Shown one piece after another: positions 13,001 through 23,272 of a stretch of DNA of 64,000 nt. The translations under genes were made by a program, and so were the position numbers. Each line of letters opens with the position of its first letter. Within the stretch, counting starts at the first letter, position 1. Location: the NCBI RefSeq assembly GCF_963678635.1, contig NC_087062.1, positions 14,681,789 to 14,745,788 of the forward strand, in the 5' to 3' direction. The notes below the pieces were generated by a model. It saw nothing but the letters and a program-made list of their open reading frames with translations. It made no database searches and was not told the DNA's origin. Origin of the DNA: Symsagittifera roscoffensis (taxonomy: Eukaryota; Xenacoelomorpha; Acoela; Convolutidae).

Positions 13001-16000
13001 TTTCCGGCAAATTGCTGATTGGAGTTATCGCAAGTTTTTGGAAAAAATTTTGTCCTTTTCAAACTAATCTGACTAAAAAATAAAAAAACTGAGCTCTACC
13101 AATACGAAGCTGGTGATACGAGAGAAAATCTCGAATCAAAGTTTCAAACTTTCATATACAACAGCCTACTCGAGTGTTTCGGGGTAAAATTTTTTCCCAA
13201 ATAATTATATTCGAGCGGGCGAGCCACTTAGCTTAACTTAGTTCGTGCTTTTTTGTCAATTTTAATTCAAGCGACTGGTGTAGCTCTCTCTTACCTTCCC
13301 GATCTAAAGTGGATTCAATTAGAACTTTTTGCTCCCTTTGTATCATCTCATTTTGCTTCCCCTAATTTCACTTGCGATCAGCGTATTGAGCCTTTTTTTC
13401 TAAACTAACTCGCAAATAAAAATTTCATTGAAAGCATTCACCTATTTAAAACATTCACTGTAGCTTTGGAAATTGCATGGAATCTGTTCTCTGCTTTTTT
13501 GTGGCTAGTGTTTGTTACCTATTCAGCGTTCGTGGTTGAGTGGTTAGTGTTTGAGACTCTTAATTTCTAGATCGCAGGTTCCATTCCGAGGCGCAGACGA
13601 ATTTGTTTTAATTCGAGACTTATTTCAATTTTTTCTTAATTGCTCTTTATAGAGCTGTTTTTGTCGTATTTTCGCTGGTGTTTGCGAAGCCTCGCTTCTT
13701 TGTCAAGCCTGCTGCTAGTCTTTTTTTCTATTAGCAGTCATTCAACCAGTTTTCCTTGTTATGGAAAGATGTACAATACAAGAAATAACCGTTCTAAATA
13801 AATAACCGTTCTAACCAAACTAATCAGAAAGAAGACCCAATTCTCTGTCTGTTATGATAATTCAGTAACTGCAACGATTTCTGACTGATATAAAATGCTT
13901 CAACTATATACTATTTTAGCTGTAGTCAACATTTTTATCTTTTGACTGAAGAACAGAAGATTGAATTTAACATTTTAAGACAGTTGATATAAAACAAAGC
14001 AGAATCAGAGCGCAAAGCGAACCAAAAAAAGATAAATTAAAGGTTGTCATGGGTAGATTTTCACAACAGTTTTTTTTCCAGCTGGTAGTAGAAAATTCAC
14101 ATTTCAACCATGTCTTTGCTTCAGGCAAATCTTTGGGAAAAGGTGCTTAAAAAGTTAATATCTAGTGGCTTGGCGATGATTTCGTCCAAAAAATGCGCGT
14201 TTTTGTCCAAAACGTGCTTGGTGCTTTTGTTCCCCTCCCTTTTAACCATTCACTGATCGCAGCAAAATTCGTTTGTGGTATGAAAAAAATCAGATCTAAT
14301 GAAAAATGAGTTTTTTTTGCCTTAACTTATGCTGATATTGCTTCAACTATTTCCTATAAATTTAGATTCGACGCAATGGAGCGAGAGATAAAACGTCTCT
14401 ATGGGTCGAGTGTAGTTCTCCACAGAGTTAACAAGGAGTTTCTGGATGACTGTTTTGTCATCTATGCCGCCCTAGTCTCCAACTCGTTCGTTCTGTCCAA
14501 CGACCTCTATCGAGATCACGTAGGAATGGCTATGGCTCTGTATCCACAAGCAGCTTCTTTGCTTCCCAGGTTTGACTCAAAATCAAAATTGATGCTCACT
14601 GGCCAAATTGTAGGCAAATTGACGGGAAATACTGTGGAACCACTCTTTGATTTTATTATCTGATTTGGTAGTCCTAAATTGAACGAAATTGTTGTGCTTG
14701 GTTTATTTCAAAAACATTGAAGAACGCTGGTTTAGTACATTTTTCGTGATGATTTTGCCCAGGGTTGGCATGTTATTTAACATTGTTATTTAACATTGAA
14801 TTTAACTTACAGTATTATTTATAATTTCTAACAGTGATGATAGCTATTTCTTAGAAATATGAATAATTCGTAGAAAAACACAACGCAACTATACTGAATG
14901 CTTGTTCCGAAACGATTGTAGCGAATCCCGAACGGATGAAAAAAAAAATTCAAACCAATTGCAGTTTCAAACCAATTGCTCACTGGCCAAATTGTAGGCA
15001 AATTGACGGGGAATACTGTGGAACCACTCTTTGATTTTATTATCTGATTTGGTAGTCCTAAATTGAACGAAATTGTTTTGCTTGGTTAATTTCAAAAACA
15101 TTGAAGAACGCTGGTTTAGTACATTTTTCGTGATGATTTTTTTTGCCTAGTTTGTCTTACCACTGCAAAGTTAGGCGGGAATTTGATTTGGATCCGTTTT
15201 TTTTTCACGCTTAATTGGGTATCACAGTAAACTTCAGATGGGTATAATGCTGTATTATTTAGGAGTAATGAACGTAGTCTTGCTGTTTTTTTTCAGCTTT
15301 TTTTTCAGGAAAAAGTCTTAAAATTGTTCACGCTCAATTTTGATTTTTCGCGGTTTGAGCTGTGATTTTTAAGTTCATTCATTTGTATTGTTAAAAGGAA
15401 GGCAAACTCCGCTATCGGACAGCAAAATTGTAAAGGTCACGAAAAACCTGATCGACTTCTATTTCGACAATGGAAATTAATTATCAGATTTCCCAGCGAA
15501 ATAAAAGTTCTACCTGTTGATCCAGTTCTCTCAAATTTGGTTAATTTTAACATAAAAGTGTCTATCATAATTTGTTCTACAAATTCAAAGAGCTTTATTT
15601 AAGGCCATCTATTTTTTTCTTTGAACTTCAAAAAGTGAAGATTTTTGAAAAAAAATTAGTAGTTTTTTTTCAGTTTTGCATTCTTAACTTTTTTCCCACT
15701 GTGAGTTGGCTATGTTATAATTTTATACTATTAAATGCTTATTTTGTTTTCCATTTTTAAAAAAAGGTTTTAAATTTTTTCAGATCTTACTTTTATCTTA
15801 GAATTTCTTAAGTTATGCATTAAGAGGGGTAATTGAATTGTTCCGACCATTGGAATTCGGGAAGAACTTAGTATTCGGGTGTTTCAGTTTTTTGCTTTTC
15901 GCGCAAAATTTGGTACCACAAAAAGTTATCGGTTTGAGTCGATTGATGTATTATATTAAAGCCCCTCAAGTCGTGATTCGAACGACACCAAGAAATTTCA

Positions 16001-18553
16001 AAAAAGTTGTCCCAGTGTCAACAAAAACCGGTTAGAAAGTTTCGATTGTCAATCTAATTTTGAGCGAATAGAGCGCGAGAGCAGATTTATAATAGGCTTT
16101 TTTTATCGAAGAAGGATAAATCGTGAAACTTTTATTCAGTCACTGGAGATTTATGTCAATTCCAATACAATCAGTTTTTGAATTTTTTTTTGTCAAAAAT
16201 AATTGAATAGATAATCATACAGTTCATTGAGTTCTGACTTGATTATCTTCTGATCCTTTCTTTTAAAAGAGCAGTGTCGTCAGCGTAAATAAATGGGGTC
16301 TGTTCGTTACTCGACTATCTCAAGTCGTTAATGTATGAAATTTTAAGCAATGGGCCTAATTTTTTTATTGCTGTGGAATTCCCAAGTTTTTTGATGGAAG
16401 TGATTTTTATTGTTTATTACAACAAAGCGTAATGTAATATTATGAAGATCTGTTTTCTAACCTAAGTCGGAAATGAAAGTGCTCATTTGACAGCCCTTTT
16501 TTGCAGCATATTTCAATTTAAATCATATTTAAGCGTATTTAATCATATTTAAGCTTACATAAACATTTTAATGGCCTATGTTGCTGCTTTATTTTTGGCT
16601 AGTGTTAGGTCCTGTATGAAAAAAAACATGTCTTTTGAACATATGGGATTTTTTGTTTCTTTTTTGTGACTTTTTGGAAATTTTTTGCACTATTCGCAGA
16701 AACTACTGTGCCGATTTTTTTAATGGTACCAGTGTCGTCAGCGTAAATAAATGAAAAATGGTGCAAAGAGCAGTGTCGTCAGTGTAAATAAATGGGGTCG
16801 GGTGGTTATTGGACGAACTCAATTCGTTAACGTATGAAATGTTAAGCAATGAACATAATGATTATCGCTGCGGAATTGCAAATTTTTTGATGCAAGCGAT
16901 TTTTAGGTTTCATTACAACGAAGTGTAATGTAATCTTACGAAGAATGTTTTTCTAACTAAGTTGCAAATAAAAGTGCTCATTTGGTAGCTCTTTTGGCAT
17001 ATTTCAATTTAATCATGTTTAAGCTTACATAAACTTTTTAATGGCATATTTTGCTGCTTTATTTTTGGCTAGTGTTAGGTCCTGTTCGAAAAAAAATTTA
17101 ATGTGAAAACGTATGGGATTTGTTGTTTGTCTTGTTTTTTTGCTACGCCTTGGAAAATTTTTGCACTATTCGCAGAATTTTCATTTTTTTTCTCAAAAAC
17201 TACTGTACCTGTTTTATCAAAAATGATACCAATGAAAACCGGCTGCTCTTTCATATGCCTGCATATTTCGCTAGTTTTGTTTCGTTCAACCTCACGTTTT
17301 ACGGCCTTCAAAAGTTTCAGTAGGGGTATTTTTGGCCTTTTTGTTTTATTTTCTCAAGTATTAAAGAGGTATTCCTATGCTTTAGTTGAGAAAATTTTAT
17401 TGATTTAGGAAAAGGTGAATAAGCGTGCATGGCGTGCATAACTTAAGAAATTTTTTAGACTCAAAGTTTTTTTCATTCAGTTTTTCCCAGAAGCGTTATC
17501 GGTCAAACTTTTGCTTGTGTATGCGAAATGCAACTTCGCCTCTGTGTTAAAATATTAGAACAGGTAGATTCAGGATTAGCTGGGCCGCTAGTTTGCTCCC
17601 AAGCGACTGTAGCGCAGATGCGAGGATGTGAGACTCCTAATCAACAGGTCGGATATTCAAATCCGGAACAGTTAAATAGTTTTTTTTGGTCAATTTTTGC
17701 TGCATAACATTGGCAATTTGGTAGAAACTGTAGCTGCTTTAATGGTGGCTAGTGTTAGAGTAAAGTTACAAGTGGTCGTAGAGCAGATGTGAGAACGTGA
17801 TACTCCTAATCTCAACAAAACATTTTTTACTGGGTGTTTCTTTTAAATCTTTTCCGTATTTCACTTTGTTTTGAGGTCTGTTTAGAGGTCTTTTTTACAT
17901 TATAATTGCTTGTGTTTGTGAAGCGCAGCCTCGCCTCTGCGTCACAAGTGGTGCGGAGCTCTATTTTGTCTCGGTGTAAATTTTTGATTGTTTAACGACA
18001 GCCAAACAAATGAAAACAAAACTCAGGTTTTCAGAAAGTTAGTCATTGTCAGTGTGTATTTTTTTAGGTTTTAAATTTAATCTGAAAATTGTAAAATTGT
18101 ACCCCAACCGTTCGTAAATGCACCTCGTTTGTAGCAATTGATTTTCGAATGTAACGGGATTCTTGCGACGGAATAAATCAAATTAAATTATATTTCTTAA
18201 ATTAAATTGAATTATAATTCTAATCTATGAGATGTTTCAGCTTTATTATGAGCAGGCGCATCAAAACATCAGGAACTGTCTCGGCGCGAAATTTGACCGA
18301 CCGAAACTCAATTAGTGTCTACAAGCCTCCTTCTTTTTCTTACGTCCCTCAATTCAGCATCAAAAAGTTAAACGCGCCCGGAGTCTCTTGGGATCTCATT
18401 TTGCACGAACCAGTTGACCTGAATAAAAATCAAGATAACCTGAAACTGAGAAGCCGAAAACCTATTCAGTGGATTTGTGCTAAACGCAACTTTACCGGGT
18501 TTTGTGAAAAGGATAATGATCTCATTGATGAATGGGTAGAAGAAAATTTGTAG
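4098..18553 (+). CDS. PRORP: PRORP, catalytic subunit of protein-only mitochondrial RNase P (six exons)
   Basis: Exons: 4098-4621, 8240-8602, 9867-10086, 10263-10462, 14366-14569 and 18241-18553. All junctions are GT/AG and in phase, giving 607 residues (human PRORP has 583). Exon 1 starts with a basic, hydroxylated leader typical of mitochondrial import and continues, with exon 2, into helical pairs resembling pentatricopeptide repeats. Exon 3 carries the zinc CxxC (CSIC, 9931-9942). Exon 4 opens the NYN/PIN-like nuclease with VIDGLN (Asp at 10302). Exon 5 supplies the Asp pair in LDDCF (14445-14450) and SNDLYRDH (Asp at 14502). Exon 6 returns to the zinc module with a His in LHEP and a Cys in WICAKR. 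In the family this enzyme cleaves the 5' leader of mitochondrial pre-tRNAs, in animals together with TRMT10C and SDR5C1. All four metal-binding aspartates are present, so it should be active. Its introns are full of SINEs and other repeats. Confidence 0.93.
4941..5107. repeat. Short tandem duplication, unit about 83 bp, PRORP intron 1
   Basis: A block beginning GTTTAAAAGAATCGCTGAAT at 4941 is repeated from about 5024 with a few substitutions, running through CATTTCAAATA and TTCACAATTT in both copies. Confidence 0.7.
5590..5775 (+). repeat. tRNA-derived SINE, core type A
   Basis: The core at 5619-5685 has a box A-like GTGGCGCAGATGCGAGGA and a perfect box B, GTTCGAATCC. It is followed by the shared 3' module ending near CTTGTGTTTGCGA. 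A diverged copy of the shared 5' module (CACAAGCGAGC and CTAAGTCGCAAAT) lies at 5143-5180. It sits inside PRORP intron 1. Confidence 0.65.
5817..5925 (-). mobile_element. Fragment of the GTTCCGACCATT MITE family
   Basis: On the - strand this matches the left end of the family: a degenerate GTTCCG tip, then AACTTTGT, the ACCCG block, the CGCAAAATCAGGTACCACA block and following AT-rich DNA. It is cut off before the internal conserved CGTGATTCGAAC block. Confidence 0.55.
6168..7270 (+). mobile_element. GTTCCGACCATT MITE-like element whose right end is tandemly duplicated
   Basis: The left end is at 6168 (TTGTTCCCACCATTTGAAAA). It is followed by the conserved blocks TTTTCGGGTGTTT, CGCAAAATTAGGTACCACA, GTCGTGATTCGAACCACG and GTGTCGAGAAAAACCG. 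The right-end sequence, with GGTCGGAACATTCTGTGCTA, is present twice head to tail in units of about 292 bp (about 6685-6976 and 6977-7270), at high identity. No coding capacity is seen, so it is non-autonomous. It lies in PRORP intron 1. Confidence 0.65.
9000..9710 (-). mobile_element. Two joined - strand fragments of the GTTCCGACCATT family
   Basis: At 9000-9290 there is a left half of the element in reverse orientation (blocks CAAACCGGTTTTTCT and TATATCACTCGGCCCAATG). From 9294 a second, separate right half begins with AAGGATAGCTTGTTACTG and CAGAATGCTCCAACCA. Two partial insertions appear to abut. It lies in PRORP intron 2. Confidence 0.5.
10485..11022 (+). repeat. tRNA-derived SINE, core type B, with both end modules
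   Basis: The 5' module (AAGCAAAGCTTCTGTTATAG then CCAACCTAAGTCGCAAATG) leads to a core at about 10685-10755 with TAGCGTGGAGGTAGAG as box A and a damaged box B (GGTTAGAACCTGG). The 3' module is TTGTATATGCGAAGTT-TAACTTCGACTCTGTC. Close relatives occur at 20978-21300 and 29580-29925. This copy lies in PRORP intron 4. Confidence 0.65.
11824..11898. repeat. Short tandem repeat, GAAGTTGGACTACCATTTT x3
   Basis: Three copies of GAAGTTGGACTACCATTTT occur with spacings near 26 bp, in PRORP intron 4. Confidence 0.75.
12385..14085 (+). repeat. Long interspersed repeat, copy 1 (PRORP intron 4)
   Basis: Ordered blocks are shared with 30335-31865: AATCAATCAACGGAACCCGA, the ATTATGTCCC block, a block around TGTCACCAAAGG, AACGAAGC-type sequence, then AATCAGAGCGC near the end. 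A SINE (13405-13715) is inserted in this copy only. A third partial copy of the last block lies at 11110-11340. No conserved protein was found, so this may be a non-autonomous transposon or a relic. Confidence 0.55.
13405..13715 (+). repeat. tRNA-derived SINE, core type C
   Basis: The core at 13528-13600 reads GTGGTTGAGTGGTTAGTG (box A) through GCAGGTTCCATTCC (box B with one change), flanked by the shared 5' module (CTAACTCGCAAATAAAA) and the 3' module ending TTTGCGAAGCCTCGCTTCT. Two further copies with the same core are at 48900-49197 and 60144-60480. Confidence 0.7.
14593..15139. repeat. Direct duplication of about 163 bp next to PRORP exon 5
   Basis: Bases 14593-14755 are repeated almost perfectly at 14977-15139, 384 bases later. 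The first copy starts 24 bases after the exon 5 donor, so only intron DNA is duplicated. The few differences point to a recent event. Confidence 0.85.
15838..16110 (+). mobile_element. Left-end fragment of the GTTCCGACCATT family
   Basis: It starts TTGTTCCGACCATTGGAATT and carries GTATTCGGGTGTTTCAG, GCGCAAAATTTGGTACCACA, GTCGTGATTCGAACGACA and CAGTGTCAACAAAAACCGG in the family order, ending near the GCGAATAGAGCGCGAGAGCAG block. It lies in PRORP intron 5. Confidence 0.65.
16430..17592 (+). mobile_element. Helitron-like non-autonomous element, 5' module partly repeated
   Basis: The 5' module (AAGCGTAATGTAATATTA then TCTAACCTAAGTCGGAAATG) occurs at 16430 and again, diverged, at 16915. Part of the ~171-bp core repeat follows (about 17160-17400), then a SINE-like 3' module with ATGCGAAATGCAACTTCGCC, then TTAGCTGGGCCGCTAGT ending at 17592. 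The CTAGT terminus followed by T fits the Helitron CTRRT-T rule. It lies in PRORP intron 5. Confidence 0.45.
17600..17960 (+). repeat. Two tRNA-derived SINE cores of type A in a row
   Basis: The first core at 17604-17672 carries GTAGCGCAGATGCGAGGATG and a weak box B (ATTCAAATCC). A second, truncated core is at 17762-17818. The shared 3' module follows (TTGTGAAGCGCAGCCTCGCC). Confidence 0.6.
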
Positions 18554-19850
18554 CATATTTAAAGTTGTGATAGTATTTTTGTCTTTTTTCATTTAGTTGA
18601 GATGAGAGAAAAGGAAAAAAGATTAATATAAGTTCTCTAAATCATAAATTCGGAGTAGTAATTACCTATTAAAATTGCGTGCAATTTATTTTAAAGGGAA
18701 GAATTATTAAAAGAAGGCAGTTGATGAATTATAGACCACTTCGACTATTTGTTGTGGCGCTTAGCCAAAATAAATCAATGACAGTCCTTTTCCTTTGCCC
18801 TCATAATATAGGAATTAAAAATTTAGAAACCCGAAAGAATTTCACTCCAGCGAATTACTCGACAAGTTTTCTTGGGACAAATTTGTGATTTTTGGACTCA
18901 CGATTGAGCCAACTTTGTTTTTGTATCGCTAATTGTTTTTCTCTTCTTTTCTGACCCAATATTTATTTCTCTTGTTGCCAGTAAGAGTATTGGAACTGCA
19001 TACTGCGCGTTTTTCACATTTAGAGAGACTTATTACTAAGAAACGCTTGTGGCATATCACGATTTTCTAACTTAAGTCGTACATTTTTTTTCAATTTTGG
19101 TGGGGTTAAGCAGGTTTATTGGGTGAGGCGCGAGGGGTGCATTATTTGCTTGAGTTTTTCATTAGCTAGATGGTTGAAGTTTATCCTTAATTTTGCTTGA
19201 GCTTGCGAGTTGGAACTTGTGTAGCAGGGCCTTTGTGTAAAAATTTAGATTTATTACAAGGAATTTATGTATCGGCTCCAGTTATTTCGGCTTTGAAGCA
19301 GCTTTTGACAATTTGACATTTTTTCTTTAAACAAAATTGGAATCAAAAGTACAAATAAAATAAATTGTGTCATGAGCCACAAAATTTAAAAATAGTTCTA
19401 GCTTAGGAAAATTTAATTCTAGGAATCTATCATTCCGCAATTGAGGTAAATATTATTTCACTTGCGAGAGCACGTGACTTTTAATCGGGAACTAGACAGT
19501 TTTTCCGGTAAACATTTTTTCTTACACATTTCTGCTTCATATCTGCTGACATGCTCAATTTATTGAAAATTCAAATAAAACTACTTCTTAGCTCATTTAA
19601 GGAAATTCTTAAATTTTTTAAATAGGTATTGAAAGTATGTTATTATTTTTTAAAATTTGTACGTTTCGTCTCGATTTCTGTTGTCTGTTTTTTTTTCAGG
19701 TGAAATTTTTATCTGGTACGCTTTTCAACCAGTTTTTTTCAAAGTGAGGGTTTTTGTACACAAGCATAGCTTGTGTTATAGTATGAACTATCTTTTTTTC
19801 CAAACTAAGTCGCAAATATCTACAGCCTTCGAAAAAGTGTGTGGGGAGAA
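18554..19850. other. Interval after the PRORP stop
   Basis: This AT-rich stretch has no recognisable gene. A possible polyadenylation hexamer AATAAA lies at 18769-18774. A SINE/Helitron 5' module with a perfect small hairpin (ACACAAGC-ATA-GCTTGTGT) lies at about 19758-19776. Confidence 0.45.
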
Positions 19851-20966
19851 TTTTTGACCCGTTTTTGGATTTCTTTTCTCGAAAACATCAATGTGCAGAA
19901 CAGGTTGAGGGAAGCTCCCCTGCATAAACAGCTACGCCCAATCTTTTTACACAAAATGTTATGGCCCTCAAAATTGTAAATTTTTCGATTTTTTATCCAT
20001 GGTTTGAAACTTTTACACTTTTCTCAAAAACTACTCTCCCAAATTCGAGATTTTAGTTTCAATCGATCGGACGGGTTGTGGGGAGCTCCTCTGCGTTAGC
20101 GGTTACGCTCAAATTTTGTCACACAAAAAATTATGCCCTCAGAAAAGTCAAACTTACGATTTTTCTTACCGTTTTTTGAAACTTTTCGGTTTTTCTCAAA
20201 AACTACCCTCCCAAATATGAGGTTTTGGTTTCAATGAGTAGAATGGGTTACGGGAAGCCCCGCTGCTTAAATGATTACGCCTATTTTTTTACACAAAAAA
20301 TTATGACCCTCTGAATAGTCGAATTTTCGATTTTTTGACCGTTTTTTCAAACTTTTTGACTTTTCCCGAAAAGTACGCTCCCAAATCTGAGATTTTGGTT
20401 TCGATTGGTGCAATGTGTTGTGGGAAACTCTCCTGCATAAACCGTTACGCCCATCTTTTTTTACACTAAAATTAATGACCCTCGGACCTCGGAAAAATTG
20501 AATTTTTGACTGTTGTTTGAACATTTTTGACTTTTCTCTAAAAGTAACCTTCCGAATCCGAGATATTGGCTTCCATGAAAAGATAAAGGGCTCTCATGTT
20601 CAATTTTTTTTATTACAAAAAGAAACTTTTGGCCTTCAGAAATATCAATGTCTTGATTTCTTGTCCGTTTTAAACTTTTGACTTCTCGAAAACAACTCAA
20701 TCTGATATCAAAGGTTTAATCATGGCAACAGGTTGTAAGAAGCCTCCGTGCATAAACAGCTACGTATTAGAGTTTGAGCAAGAAACATGATTTTGGGAAA
20801 ATTCCAGAATTACAAAATTTTTCAATCCTTTTTTAATAGAGCAACAACCAAGGTTTTGGGTGAAGCTCAATGCATAATTTTCTATATAACCTACTTCATC
20901 CCGCATCAGTACAACAATATCAAAAAATATCAAACAGGTACCTCCAGCTTTAGCTGGGCCTCTAGT
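19850..20966 (+). mobile_element. Tandem array of ~171-bp repeats ending in a Helitron-like hairpin and CTAGT
   Basis: The marker CTACYCTCCCAAAT-type sequence recurs at 20031, 20203, 20373 and 20544, spacings of 172, 170 and 171. Each unit also has a GGGAAGCTCCCCTGC-like block, a GTTACGCCCA-like block and runs of T. Partial units flank both sides. The array is followed by CATCAGTACAACAATATCAA and a hairpin CCAGC-TTTA-GCTGG at 20944-20957, then CTAGT at 20962-20966. A 3' hairpin just before CTRRT is the Helitron right-end signature, and tandem core repeats are known in non-autonomous Helitron/Helentron families of invertebrates. No Rep/helicase coding is seen. Confidence 0.55.
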
Positions 20967-20977
20967 AGCTTTTAAGC

Positions 20978-21300
20978 TTCAAGGTATCATGGATCTGTTG
21001 TGTAGAGGTAGGGAAGGAGACCCGCAACAAAATAAGAGGATGCGAACCTTGGCAGGGTCGGATGTTTTTATGAACTTTTTCGTATACCAGTTAAAATTAT
21101 GCGCTCTATAAAATAAGGCATCGTAGTTGGTAAATTTCTTTTTTTCCAAACTCACTGGTACTGCTAATGCGTCATAATTGGCGTGCGTCACTTGAGAAAT
21201 TTTGTAGACTCAAAGCTTTACTCATTCAGGTTTTCCCAGTGGCGTTATGGGTCTTGTTTTTGCTTGTGTATGCGAAGTGCAACTTCGCCTCTGTGTCAAT
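20978..21300 (+). repeat. tRNA-derived SINE, core type B
   Basis: It has GTGTAGAGGTAGGGAAGG as box A, a damaged box B, GGCAGGGTCGGATGTTTTTA downstream, and the 3' module ATGCGAAGTGCAACTTCGCC. It starts right after the Helitron-like CTAGT terminus. Confidence 0.65.
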
Positions 21301-21369
21301 TTTTGATTTGAACCGGGTGATAAAATTAACTATTATGAAAATTCATGGGATTTAATTTTGAAACTTTTT

Positions 21370-22475
21370 TGAAAACATGGACAATTTTTTCATGTTTTCT
21401 CAAAAACTACTGAAAGGAAGCTCGAAAAAGTGGTTCCTTTAAAAAGACCACGCACTCTCCTGTCTGCCTGCATAACGTTAAGTTTTTTTCTACCTCATCC
21501 CATTTTCTACAGCATTCGAAAAATTGTGTGGGAAGAATTTTTGACACAATTTTGGAATTTTTCGTTTTCTCGATAACTACCCGTCCAAATCTGAAGTTTT
21601 GGACCAAGAGAAAGCAGAGATCCCAGGTTGTGGGAAGCTCCCCTATATACGCGGCCACGCTCAAGTTTGTTCTCTGAAAGTTATGCTACTTGGAAAAGTC
21701 ATTTTTTAAAGTTTTTTGAAACTGTGTTTTGTCTCGAAAATTACTTGTCTAAAGAAAGTATAAGTGGATTTTTTCCTTATGTTTTTCAGATAAGTTTTAT
21801 GACTTTTTGAAAGACTTTCGAAAGTTTTTGGAAACTTTGAATTTTTTCAAAAACTACCCTGCCAATCTCAGATAAATGGTTCTATCGAACAAACATATTG
21901 TGTGTGCTTGTTCGCTGCACAAGCCGGTACGCCCTATTTCTTGTACAAAAAACTATAACACTCACAAAACTCAAATTTGATTATTTTTGTGACAGTTTGT
22001 TTGACTTCTCAAAAGCTACCGCACCACTTATGAGATAAAGGATTAAACCGAACAAAATGGTTGTGAAAATTTTTCCTTTAGAAGCGTCGAGTCTTTTTTT
22101 TGTGTAACAAAAGATGTTACGTGCACATTCTGAAGTTCTCGCCGTTTTTCAAAATTTTTCACTTCTTAAACTACCCTGACAAATCTGAGATTTAGAGCTC
22201 AATCGAAATTACAGTTGATTGTAATCGTTTCGGTATTACTGGTTCTGCTGTCACGACTTCGATTAAATGAACAGGTTGCACTACCTGCCTAATTTCATTT
22301 GAGTTCATTTGATAGAACGTGTAATAGGTAAGAACGTGTAAGAACGCCTACAATTGCGGCTAATCACTCATGGTTGTAGAGAATCAACTAAGGTTTTGGG
22401 CTTTGAAAATAACGCATTTCATCCCACATCAGTAAAACATATTTTGAAGCTGTAGCTTGTCCCCTAGCTTTAACT
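21370..22475 (+). repeat. Diverged second array of the ~171-bp repeat family
   Basis: Degenerate units are marked by AAAAACTAC-like cores near 21400, 21575, 21740, 21850, 22010 and 22170, each followed by GAT/GAG-rich and GGGAAGCTCCCC-like blocks. The array ends with AACTAAGGTTTTGGGC and CATCAGTAAAACA, as in the other copies, but the terminus is CTAGC rather than CTAGT. Confidence 0.5.
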
Positions 22476-22479
22476 AAAA

Positions 22480-23240
22480 TTGAAGGTTGTTATGTAGTTT
22501 AACTCTGAATTTTAGAAATTTTATTTATTTAAATGAAATGGGTTTGGTTTATTTTTTATCGGCTTAGCCAATTGATCTTGCGTATCTCACGCGTGAATTT
22601 TAATTGTTTTTGGTGTATTCAGGAGGGATGGATCTTAAGAAATTTGATTTCAAAAATTTTATAGCTTGGAACTTTTTTGATTGCAGTTTGATGTTCGGCT
22701 CTATGTGGGTCGAATCAAGTTTTTTCGCTGACACTAAAAGACTGTTTACGAAGATCATCCAAACCAAAGATATGAAACTTTCGTACATACAGTTTTTTTG
22801 ACTAGTTTTTTCAGCTTAATTTTTCTTGACTTTTTCTTTGAAGTATTTATTTTGGGTGTCTTTAGTGTTGCTAAGCTCCACTTTGCATCTGTGTACGTAA
22901 TTTGGCCTACTAATCGGGTGATTTACTGACAATTAGGTTTTTTAATTGAACCTCCTCGGTTCAAACACAATTTAATTTCCCAAAAGTAAAGCTAAAATTT
23001 TATTAAAATAAATCAACAGCTCATCAGCATCATGTGCATTTAACAATCACAATTTAGCAATCATTCCGTGATCAGTTGAACTGGACATTTTTTTTAGTTG
23101 ATAAGAACAGAGCGATCGATTTTTCATGTACCATTTTCTGTGAACTCAATTATCAAACTTGGCTTTCAATCTTTCAATTTTGTACTGAAATTGTTCGCTT
23201 TGACTAAATAAACCTTCATTTTATGAAGTTCAACGTTAGA
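22480..23240. other. Gene-free interval downstream of the BT1 gene stop
   Basis: I see no conserved coding here. A small open frame at 22604-22801 is not supported by any family motif. On the - strand the interval holds the 3' flank of the transporter gene. Confidence 0.4.
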
Positions 23241-23242
23241 GC

Positions 23243-23248
23243 TTTATT
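23243..23248 (-). terminator. Polyadenylation signal AATAAA of the BT1 transporter gene
   Basis: Reading the - strand, AATAAA lies 25 bases after the TGA stop at 23275-23273. The spacing leaves room for a very short 3' UTR. Confidence 0.55.
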
Positions 23249-23272
23249 TGAATACGATTGTTTTTGAAATCT

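Noticed and set aside
14570-14663. Read-through of PRORP exon 5 to a stop at 14663 as the C-terminus
   Set aside because: That tail lacks the conserved Trp/His/Cys zinc part. Exon 18241-18553 supplies it in the right phase through the GT donor after 14569.
19880-20760. Centromeric alpha-satellite-like array, because of the 171-bp period
   Set aside because: Only about five units, diverged, with a transposon-like end and related copies in introns. The shared length with primate alpha satellite is coincidence.
22604-22801. 65-codon frame behind a TTGGTGTATTCAG acceptor-like site
   Set aside because: No family motif or partner exon; the composition fits chance in AT-rich DNA.
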